This document shows positions 16,564 through 23,953 of a stretch of DNA of 64,000 nt, one piece after another. The notes below the pieces were generated by a model. That model saw nothing but the letters and a program-made list of their open reading frames with translations, was not told the DNA's origin and made no database searches. A program made the translations under genes and the position numbers. The DNA comes from an uncultured Clostridia bacterium (GTDB lineage: Bacteria > Bacillota > Peptococcia > Peptococcales > Peptococcaceae), in the NCBI GenBank assembly GCA_944391625.1, contig CALXUG010000005.1, positions 54,199 through 118,198 on the forward strand. Reading direction: 5' to 3'. Numbering within the stretch: position 1 is the first letter of the stretch; the number at the start of each line of letters is the position of its first letter.

Positions 16564-17976
16564 ATGGCACAAGTACAACAAGGTGCAGCCAGCAATAATT
16601 ATTTTGATGGGATGCAAAAATTGGGGAAGCCCCATAAACATTTTTTGTGGATTGCAGCAGTTTGCTATTTCTTTGATCAAATGGATATGCAGATGTTTGG
16701 AAATATTACACCAGCCGTTATGGAAGATTTAGGTTTTACATTAGCACAGATATCCCAGATGAATGCATTGAACTTTTTAGGTATGTGTTTGGGTGGTTTC
16801 TTTGGTGGTATGATTGCTACAAAGATCGGACGAAAAAACACGCTGATTGGTCTGGTGGGGTTATTTTCCATTGCTTCCATTGTCAATGCGTTAAGTGGTC
16901 ATTATATTAACTTTTTAATTTGTCGGTTTTTGATTGGATTCGGCACCATTGGTATGGTTACAGTAGCTATGGTATATATGGCAGAAATGTTACCATCTCA
17001 TAATCGTGGTAAATACCAGGCATTATCCATTGCAGCTGGTACATTAGGAATTCCTTTTGGGGCATTTTATTGTGCGGCCATGGTGGGGATTGGTGCCCAC
17101 ACTTGGCGTTTGTGTTTCCTGATTGGCGGTATCAGTATTTTGTTAGTGCCAGTGGCTATGCGCTGGTTAAAAGAATCCCCCCGTTGGTTGGTTATGAAAG
17201 GGCGGATTAAGGAAGCAGAAAAGATTGTTTCTGATTGTACTGGTCAGCCTTGCGATTTAAGTGCATTAGCGGTATCTTGTGTACAAACTAAAAATATTGG
17301 TATGATTGAAAGTTTAAAAATTATGTTCAGCAAACCGTTTTTCAAACAGACAATTGTTGTAGTTGTTTTGGCTTGGGGTGCAACTTTAGGGATTTTCTAC
17401 ATGTCAAACTATGGGACTACATTTAGTGTGGATATGGGGTTGCAATATCAGTTGACATTATTGGTTGCTGCTACTGGGGTTATCGGTACACCATTAGGTG
17501 ATGTAGTTGTATCAATGATTTCCGATAAAGGCGGCCGTCGTATCCCGATTATCATCTTTTCCTGTATTGCTGGCGCTCTTTGTGTATTAAGAGGGTTTGC
17601 AACACAACCGTTGATTGATTTAATCAATAGTGGAAGTATGGCGCTGGGTTTAACTGCCTTGGTAGTGATGGGTGTAACATTTTCACTGTTTGGTGGCGGT
17701 ACCATGACCATGATGTGGACTTATTTGGCAGAAAGCTTTCCAACAAAGATCAGAAGCAATGCTACAGGGATGGTTTTTGGTTCGGCTCGTTTAGTAGCGG
17801 TATTTATGACTTTAACAGTGCCTGCAGTTTATGCTATATCTGGTTATGCAGGTGTTAATATTGTGAATGCATTGTGGTATTTTATTCCTGCGTTCTTTGG
17901 TCTGATTTGGGGTGCAAGCTCTGCAGGGAAATCTTTAGAAGAGTTAGAAGCGGAAGCAGAACGAATGCATTGCTAG
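16564..17976 (+). CDS. MFS transporter, organic anion/sugar-type (cassette A)
   Basis: The transporter has about 470 residues and about 12 membrane helices. MFS motif A appears as GGMIATKIGRKN after helix 2, and PRWLVMKGR before the central loop is typical of the sugar-porter and aromatic-acid/H+ symporter groups. Acidic residues in helix 1 (FFDQMDMQ) could take part in proton coupling. An in-frame GTG at 16555 is less likely than the ATG at 16564, which has AAGGGAG eight bases upstream. Downstream lie a small membrane protein, a LysR regulator and a phosphodiesterase in the same direction. Import of an anionic substrate of that enzyme is inferred. Confidence 0.88.
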   Translation: MAQVQQGAASNNYFDGMQKLGKPHKHFLWIAAVCYFFDQMDMQMFGNITPAVMEDLGFTLAQISQMNALNFLGMCLGGFFGGMIATKIGRKNTLIGLVGLFSIASIVNALSGHYINFLICRFLIGFGTIGMVTVAMVYMAEMLPSHNRGKYQALSIAAGTLGIPFGAFYCAAMVGIGAHTWRLCFLIGGISILLVPVAMRWLKESPRWLVMKGRIKEAEKIVSDCTGQPCDLSALAVSCVQTKNIGMIESLKIMFSKPFFKQTIVVVVLAWGATLGIFYMSNYGTTFSVDMGLQYQLTLLVAATGVIGTPLGDVVVSMISDKGGRRIPIIIFSCIAGALCVLRGFATQPLIDLINSGSMALGLTALVVMGVTFSLFGGGTMTMMWTYLAESFPTKIRSNATGMVFGSARLVAVFMTLTVPAVYAISGYAGVNIVNALWYFIPAFFGLIWGASSAGKSLEELEAEAERMHC

Positions 17977-18027
17977 TTCGTTTGTAATGTTAAAAGATGC
18001 GGCTTTAACAGAAAGGGGAGAAGTAAG

Positions 18028-18453
18028 ATGGTAACATGGTTTGCAGCTGGTGTAATTTGTATGCTGGTCGGGCTATTATTGATTGGCAGTACATTCTATG
18101 TGCAGAAGCAAGAGGATAAAGAGCGGCTTCCAGGATATTATACAACGGGCACCATTGTTGCCAATAAACCCGGGACAGGAAAATCTAATATGCAAAAACG
18201 GGAAGTTACCTTTGAATTTACAAAAGATTTTCAAGTTTTACGTTGTACCAACAGTTATCCAGAAAAAGATGCGGAAAATTGGAAAGTTGGTCGTAATACG
18301 TTAATCGTTTATGATGAAGCTGCTGACATGGTATATTATAATCCTATGAAAAAATCACGACAAAAACAGGCTGTATTGATGTCAGTAGGTGGAATTGTAT
18401 TATTAGCGGGGATTTATTGGAGTATTGCGGTTTGCGGGCTGATGATGCAATAG
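18028..18453 (+). CDS. Small membrane protein, DUF3592-like
   Basis: The 141-residue protein has a membrane helix at each end (about 4-24 and 115-137). Between them is a soluble beta-rich region with a GTIVANKPG turn and NPMKKSRQK before the second helix, the layout of DUF3592 proteins. The function of that family is unknown. It follows the MFS gene by 51 bases with the site AAAGGGGAG, so co-transcription is likely. A strong terminator lies 67 bases after its stop. Confidence 0.65.
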   Translation: MVTWFAAGVICMLVGLLLIGSTFYVQKQEDKERLPGYYTTGTIVANKPGTGKSNMQKREVTFEFTKDFQVLRCTNSYPEKDAENWKVGRNTLIVYDEAADMVYYNPMKKSRQKQAVLMSVGGIVLLAGIYWSIAVCGLMMQ

Positions 18454-18519
18454 AGGTCGTTCCTTTGGTACAGCGATAAAAGGATGTTGTATTTTTCTGA
18501 ATCATTGCATATAATAAAG

Positions 18520-18555
18520 GGTAAGCTGACAAATAGATTGTTGGCTTGCCTTTTT
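18520..18555 (+). terminator. Terminator between the DUF3592-like gene and the LysR gene
   Basis: A 13-pair stem (GGTAAGCTGACAA with TTGTTGGCTTGCC, including G-U pairs) with a five-base loop is followed by TTTTTATTTT. Confidence 0.9.
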
Positions 18556-18599
18556 ATTTTATAAAAAATGTTCAGAATAGATATTATAGGAGAAGCTCT

Positions 18600-19511
18600 A
18601 TGAATATTGAACAGTTACAGTATATTTGTATGGTAGCGCAGACCCATTCCATTACCACAGCGGCAGAACAACTGTATGTGACACAGCAAACAATTAGCAA
18701 AGCCATAAATAAACTGGAAACGGAGCTAGAGGTTCGTTTGCTGAATCGTTCCCATAAAGGTGTGACATTAACTCCAGAAGGCGAAGTTTTTGTTGCTCAG
18801 GCTGTAGAAATTGTAGAGCGTTTTCAGAAGCTTTATAATACCATGCGCCCGCAAACTTATGCGCCACAGTTGGAGGGAACACTGTCCTTTTATATGGTAT
18901 CCTATGTGTTTGCTAGAGCGGGTTCGGAAATTTTATCGTTATTTCACAAAAAACATCCCAAAATCCGTTTGGAAATTGCAGAAAAATTAACATCTGACAT
19001 TTTGGCTGTTTTGTTGGATAATCAGGTTGGTGTTGGATTGATTTCTATGGTGGATGGAGATACAGGCTGGGGTTCTTTAAATGATTTTCAAGATGACTTA
19101 ACTTTCAAATTGTTATACGAAGATGAATTGCAGATTTTTGTATCTAAAAATAGTAAATTGGCAAAGAAAACAGAAATCAATTTTTGCGATTTAGATGGTT
19201 TATTTGCAGGATACGGTTATATGCCAGGCACATTTTATATTGTAGAAAAACGTTATGGTGTGAAAACACAAGCCATTACTGATTCTGCTAATATTACTGT
19301 GATTGGGCAGGCTGTGCAGGATGAGATTGCTTTTGGTGTAACTACAAAAGGGCTTGCGATGCGGGATCCTTTTTATAAAGATTTTGTACTACTTTCTTTG
19401 GATGATCATCCTACCGTACAGGTGTACTTTTTGTATCCGACACAATATCAGCCAAATGAGCTGGAACTTATTTTGTTAGAAGAAGTAGAAAAAATATTTG
19501 CAACGTTATAG
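18600..19511 (+). CDS. LysR-family transcriptional regulator (cassette A)
   Basis: The protein of about 303 residues begins MNIEQLQYICMVAQTHSI. Its winged helix-turn-helix (AAEQLYVTQQTISKAINKLE) is typical of LysR, and the rest is a two-lobed effector-binding domain. The ORF can be read 18 codons further upstream, but AGGAG lies 8 bases before the ATG at 18600. LysR proteins usually sense a small metabolite and activate neighbouring genes. The matching palindromes upstream of the MFS and phosphodiesterase genes are plausible targets. The gene has its own terminators on both sides. Confidence 0.92.
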   Translation: MNIEQLQYICMVAQTHSITTAAEQLYVTQQTISKAINKLETELEVRLLNRSHKGVTLTPEGEVFVAQAVEIVERFQKLYNTMRPQTYAPQLEGTLSFYMVSYVFARAGSEILSLFHKKHPKIRLEIAEKLTSDILAVLLDNQVGVGLISMVDGDTGWGSLNDFQDDLTFKLLYEDELQIFVSKNSKLAKKTEINFCDLDGLFAGYGYMPGTFYIVEKRYGVKTQAITDSANITVIGQAVQDEIAFGVTTKGLAMRDPFYKDFVLLSLDDHPTVQVYFLYPTQYQPNELELILLEEVEKIFATL

Positions 19512-19530
19512 GCTATAAAGAATATACTGT

Positions 19531-19579
19531 AAGCACTTGTTGTGAGCTGTGAGATGAAGCAGTTCGGCAAGTGCTTTTT
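19531..19579 (+). terminator. Terminator after the LysR gene
   Basis: AAGCACTTG pairs with CAAGTGCTT around a 28-base loop and is followed by TTTT. Confidence 0.7.
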
Positions 19580-19593
19580 GTTTTATTTTGCAC

Positions 19594-19608
19594 ACAACTT
19601 TCGGTTGT
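19594..19608. promoter_or_regulatory. Putative LysR operator upstream of phosphodiesterase A
   Basis: ACAACTTTCGGTTGT matches the site at 16325-16339 in 12 of 12 outer positions and differs only in the three central bases. It lies 106 bases before the enzyme start, a normal LysR distance. Confidence 0.5.
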
Positions 19609-19713
19609 TCCCTATGTAAAAGTGGTCAATGCAGTTGTTTCCCCTCTTTAGAAAAACTGGCTATAATAAAGCCATAGGGTAAGATATCGTAGTATTTCAA
19701 AGGAGGAATTTTT

Positions 19714-21798
19714 ATGAGTATGAAACGTGCGATGATGATTGGTTTAGATGGTGCCGATCCGGTTGTGGTAAGAAGACTGATTGATGAAGGCAGAATGCCA
19801 AATATGAAAAAATTACTGGAACAGGGCGTTGCCAGAGAAACTCTGGATATGATGGGTGTATTACCAACCATTACCCCACCAAACTGGGCATCCATTGCCA
19901 CAGGGAACTATCCTAGAACTCATGGTGTTACTTGCTTTTTAAATCACACTTTGGGAAAATCTCTGGGAATTACAGAACTGAATTGGAACTCCATGCGTGT
20001 TGAATCTGAATTTATTTGGGAAGCTTTTGAAGATGAGGGTAAAAAATGTATCATGCTGAACTATTGTGAAGCATGGCCAAATCGTGTAGAAGGTAGTAAT
20101 AATATCTTTATAGATGGTGTTGGTGTAGTGCCATTCCTACGTTCGTCTGCACAGTTCCAAAAAGTTGTTGTGTTTAATAGCGAATACACTAGTATGAAAG
20201 ACGTAGCCCATACAGTAACCCAGAGTTCTGGCGACTGCGTTGTGTATAAAGATCAGGTTGACAAATTTGCAACTGAATCAGATTCTGCGCCAGCTGCCGA
20301 ATATAGCGGTTTAGAAGATATTCCAGAAGGGATGACCATTGACGACATTTTAGCATCGGCTTCTCACTTTGGCGATATGCCTTTGGAATCTCCGGGGATG
20401 GTTATCAAGGGATTCTCTGCGGAAGAGGCATCTAATGATGATAAATATGATAAATTGTTTACGCCAATTAAAGATGCAGAAGGTTGGGCTTTTGAAGTAC
20501 CGGAAGGTGCAAAAGAAGTTATCTTTACGATGAACAATTCTTTGATTCGTCGTGTAGCCTTGTTCTACGGAGAAAATTATGAAAATATTAGAATTTATAA
20601 AAATAAGAAAGTTGACCAGCCATTGGGAGAATGTACATTAAACACATGGTCGAAACCAATTTATGATACTTTTAATATTGATGATAAGGATGTAAAAGTT
20701 GCATATTATATTCGTGGAATGGAAATGGAAAAGGATGGATCTGCAGGTCGTTTCTATATTTCTCATGTAATGGACTGTGAGGATAAAACCTATTACTATC
20801 CACAATCTGTTCATGATGATTTGATGGAACATGTAGGACCAATGTGTTATTTTGCTAACGTGGATCGTCATACGGTATTGGGGGATACCATGGAATTGGA
20901 ATCCTTTGACTTGGTAAATGATTGGCATATGAGAGCAACACAATATTTATTTGATACAAATCCAGACTGGCAGTTATTCTACATTCATTTACACAGTATT
21001 GACTTAGTAAATCATCACTACATGGAACAGGCTGTAGAAGGCCGTCATGAAGAATGGCAAAGATTCCGCGATATCATTGATGAAATCTATGTAATCAATG
21101 ATAAATATATTGGCACTGTGTTAGATAATTTAGATGAAAATACAGTTGTCTGTGTTACCTCTGACCATGCTGCGATTCCGCGTTCTGCTGGCTATGAAAA
21201 CCCGGGGATTGGTGAATTATCCGGCATCAACGCAGGCGTTATGGAAGAACTGGGCTATACAGTAACAGTACCGATGCCGGGTATTGAAGGGATGTATATG
21301 ATTGACTGGAGCAAAACCAGAGCTATCAATCACAGAACCTCTCATATTTATATCAACTTGAAAGGACGCGACCCTGAGGGTATTGTAGAGCCAGAAGATT
21401 ATGATAAGCTGGTACAGCAGATTATCAGTGATTTGTACAGCTACCGTGATCCACAACATCCAGAAGAGCGTGTTGTTGCTTTTGCAATGACCAGAGAAGA
21501 AATGGAAACAGTTGGTATGGGTGGTCCACATTGCGGCGATATCTTCTTCCAGTTAAAGAGAGAATATGGCTTTGAACATGGTAATGGTTTCCAGTACGTA
21601 ACCAACGAAGGCTATTCTTTAGGAGCATTATGCATTTGGGCTGGTATGGGCTTGAAAAAAGGTGAATATATCACCCGTCCAATTCGTAATGTAGATATTG
21701 TGCCAACATTCTGTCATTTAGTTGGTAACAGACCACCAAAAGAAGTGGAAGGCGGCGTAATTTATCAGTTGCTGGAAGATGAAAATAGTCCTGCGTAA
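19714..21798 (+). CDS. Alkaline-phosphatase-superfamily phosphodiesterase (cassette A)
   Basis: This 694-residue cytoplasmic enzyme (no signal peptide) belongs to the type I phosphodiesterase/nucleotide pyrophosphatase group. Visible metal and catalytic residues are Asp12 (GLDGADP), nucleophile Thr54 in PTITPPNW, Asp430 and His434 (HLHSIDLVNH), Asp484-His485 (TSDHA) and His622 (EHGNGF). It is far longer than typical members of about 400-450 residues because of an insertion at about 130-370, part of which is beta-rich. A close relative of the same length is encoded at 54.3-56.4 kb, again next to a transporter and a LysR gene. It should cleave phosphate, phosphonate or sulfate esters; the substrate is unknown. 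A terminator follows. Confidence 0.85.
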   Translation: MSMKRAMMIGLDGADPVVVRRLIDEGRMPNMKKLLEQGVARETLDMMGVLPTITPPNWASIATGNYPRTHGVTCFLNHTLGKSLGITELNWNSMRVESEFIWEAFEDEGKKCIMLNYCEAWPNRVEGSNNIFIDGVGVVPFLRSSAQFQKVVVFNSEYTSMKDVAHTVTQSSGDCVVYKDQVDKFATESDSAPAAEYSGLEDIPEGMTIDDILASASHFGDMPLESPGMVIKGFSAEEASNDDKYDKLFTPIKDAEGWAFEVPEGAKEVIFTMNNSLIRRVALFYGENYENIRIYKNKKVDQPLGECTLNTWSKPIYDTFNIDDKDVKVAYYIRGMEMEKDGSAGRFYISHVMDCEDKTYYYPQSVHDDLMEHVGPMCYFANVDRHTVLGDTMELESFDLVNDWHMRATQYLFDTNPDWQLFYIHLHSIDLVNHHYMEQAVEGRHEEWQRFRDIIDEIYVINDKYIGTVLDNLDENTVVCVTSDHAAIPRSAGYENPGIGELSGINAGVMEELGYTVTVPMPGIEGMYMIDWSKTRAINHRTSHIYINLKGRDPEGIVEPEDYDKLVQQIISDLYSYRDPQHPEERVVAFAMTREEMETVGMGGPHCGDIFFQLKREYGFEHGNGFQYVTNEGYSLGALCIWAGMGLKKGEYITRPIRNVDIVPTFCHLVGNRPPKEVEGGVIYQLLEDENSPA

Positions 21799-21827
21799 TA
21801 ACGTTCAGAAATAGCTGAAAATAATTA

Positions 21828-21873
21828 AAATAGCCAGTGGGGACTCTGAGATGAATCCCTGCTGGCTATTTAT
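21828..21873 (+). terminator. Terminator after phosphodiesterase A
   Basis: AAATAGCCAG pairs with CTGGCTATTT, with an inner GGGA/TCCC extension, followed by a T-rich stretch. Confidence 0.85.
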
Positions 21874-21891
21874 TTACAAAAGTAAAGCATA

Positions 21892-21933
21892 TGAAACCAG
21901 CCAGTGAGATAGGAAATTCACTGGCTGGTTTCA
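21892..21933 (-). terminator. Perfect 16-bp inverted repeat after the CoADR-rhodanese gene
   Basis: TGAAACCAGCCAGTGA and its exact complement flank a ten-base loop. It lies 38 bases beyond the stop of the minus-strand gene and may serve both converging genes, although T-runs are weak. Confidence 0.7.
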
Positions 21934-21970
21934 TTATGGAATAAATTCTTGTAAGAATATAGTTTCGCTC

Positions 21971-23650
21971 TTATTTGTTAAATGGCCAGAACTGAATGCC
22001 GCCCTGAACAAATTTAACATTGTCATAGCCAGCTTGATTCAGAATCAACTGACCTTCAAAACCACGAGTACTCAGGATACAGAAGACGATAACTTCTTTA
22101 TCTTTTGGAACTTCGTTTGCACGAGCCCGTAATTCTTCAATTGGAATATGCAATTGATTTTTAGCTGGAATTGCTTTCTGAGCCCGTTCGTGAGCGGTAC
22201 GCAGATCGACAAATACAACATCATCGCTGTCCAGCTTGGATTTAAACTCTTCAAAACGCATACTCTTTGCTTTGCCTTCAATGGTATTTTGAAGTACATT
22301 AGCGGCGTTGGTCAGGTTTTCCATAGCGGAAGACAGTGGTGGCGCATAGGACAGGTCTAAGTTAGCCAATTGTTTTGCGGTTACGCCAAATGTAATGGCA
22401 GCAACCATGGTGTCAATCCGTTTGTCCACTTTACCAGGACCAACAATCTGTACGCCCAGGATTCTGCCGGTAGCGCGGTCAGCTAATAAGCGAGTCATGA
22501 TCAGTTTTTTGCCTGGCATGAAGTGTGTGATGTCTGGACCTGGAACGATGGCGGTTACAGTGTCATAACCCAATTGTTTTGCCACACGTTCAGATAAACC
22601 AACAGCGCCTAAAGACCAGTCAAACATTTTGCAGACAGCAGTCTGAACTACACCAGGATGGGTGGCATCGCCGCCGGTGATATTGGTGCCGATTACACGG
22701 CCCTGACGGTTTGCAGTGGAACCCATTGGGGAGTATACACGCTGACCGGAAACCAGGTTGGTGGTCATAACGCAGTCACCTGCTGCATAAATGTCTGGAT
22801 CGCTTGTCTGGCAATGGTCATTGATAATAATTGCTTTTTCAACTTCCAGACCAGCATCAACAGCCAACTGTACCTGTGGGCGAACGCCGACAGCAACCAG
22901 TACTAACTGTGCATCAACAGCACCTTTGTCGGTTTGTACGCCGGATACTTTGCCTTCTTCATTAACCAGAATTTTTTCTACTTTGGTGTTCAACATGAAG
23001 TTCAAGTCTTCACCTTCCAGATAGTTCTGGAATACGGCACCCATTTCTGCATCTAATACCTGAGGGAAGATGGAACCCTGCATTTCAATAATGGTGACAT
23101 CCAGTCCCCAGTTTGCAAATGCCTCCGCGCATTCCATGCCGATCAGGCCGGCACCGATTACAACAGCACTGGATACGCCTTCTGCTTTGATGTAGTTCTG
23201 CATGTCCAGAGCGTCTTTTGGTGTTTTCATACCAAATACACCGGTAGCATCAATGTTTTCCATTGGTGGTTTAAAGTTTTCTGCGCCTGTTGCTAAAACC
23301 AGTTTGTCGTAAGGCAAAATTTTAATTTCACCGGTTTTGCAATCTTTTACTTCGACAGTTTTTTCTGCGCGGTTGATTTTTGTAGCTTCCCAACCCAACA
23401 GCGTATCAATGTCTTTGGTGTTTTTCATAAATTCAGGTGTACGAACAGCTTCCCAGGAAGTTGTCATTAAGTCGTTAATATCCTTTACGGTAGCTCCCAA
23501 GAAATAAGGCAGACCACAGCCGCCATAAGAAATCCATTCACCTTTTTCAACCAGGGTTACCTGTGCGCTGGGGTCACATCTTTTTGCTCTTGCAGCTGCT
23601 TTTGGACCAGCGGCAACCCCACCGATTACAACGATTTTTAAATCTGACAT
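21971..23650 (-). CDS. CoA-disulfide reductase/NADH oxidase-type flavoprotein fused to rhodanese
   Basis: The 559-residue protein starts with an FAD-binding GGVAAGPKAA loop. It has the redox-active Cys45 in YGGCGLPY, a second dinucleotide loop (VVIGAGLIGMECA), the AAGDC FAD site near 290 and a dimerisation domain. A C-terminal rhodanese domain follows from about 460, with Cys524 in FCILSTRG. This is the CoADR-rhodanese fusion known in anaerobes and some bacilli, which reduces CoA disulfide, persulfide or polysulfide with NAD(P)H. The role is thiol and sulfane-sulfur homeostasis or oxygen tolerance. It is a single-gene minus-strand unit, divergent from the SLH gene. The RBS AAAGGAG is well placed. 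Confidence 0.9.
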   Translation of the reverse strand: MSDLKIVVIGGVAAGPKAAARAKRCDPSAQVTLVEKGEWISYGGCGLPYFLGATVKDINDLMTTSWEAVRTPEFMKNTKDIDTLLGWEATKINRAEKTVEVKDCKTGEIKILPYDKLVLATGAENFKPPMENIDATGVFGMKTPKDALDMQNYIKAEGVSSAVVIGAGLIGMECAEAFANWGLDVTIIEMQGSIFPQVLDAEMGAVFQNYLEGEDLNFMLNTKVEKILVNEEGKVSGVQTDKGAVDAQLVLVAVGVRPQVQLAVDAGLEVEKAIIINDHCQTSDPDIYAAGDCVMTTNLVSGQRVYSPMGSTANRQGRVIGTNITGGDATHPGVVQTAVCKMFDWSLGAVGLSERVAKQLGYDTVTAIVPGPDITHFMPGKKLIMTRLLADRATGRILGVQIVGPGKVDKRIDTMVAAITFGVTAKQLANLDLSYAPPLSSAMENLTNAANVLQNTIEGKAKSMRFEEFKSKLDSDDVVFVDLRTAHERAQKAIPAKNQLHIPIEELRARANEVPKDKEVIVFCILSTRGFEGQLILNQAGYDNVKFVQGGIQFWPFNK

Positions 23651-23953
23651 GATGAAATCATCTCCTTTAAATAACTGATTTGATTATACCTCTAATAGTA
23701 AAAGAAAACAATGGTAATTCCCTACAGACTGTAATGAATTATTTTAATCGTTGTGAGTGGTTGAATTAATAATAGTTTTCACATTGTTAAAATTGTAAAT
23801 AGGCAAAAAGGAAAGGTGAGAGATAACTTGAAAAAATTACAGAAAAATTACAAATAAAAAGCAGGAAATTATGTAGATAATAGCGAAATAAAAACTATTA
23901 TGCAGCAGTCGTGAATAAAATTTTAGCAAACTTAAAGAAGAGAGGGGTTTGAC
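23651..23953. other. Divergent promoter region, 303 bases
   Basis: This AT-rich region separates the minus-strand flavoprotein gene and the plus-strand SLH gene, and both promoters must lie in it. I see no convincing hexamer pair, coding region or structured RNA. Confidence 0.4.
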
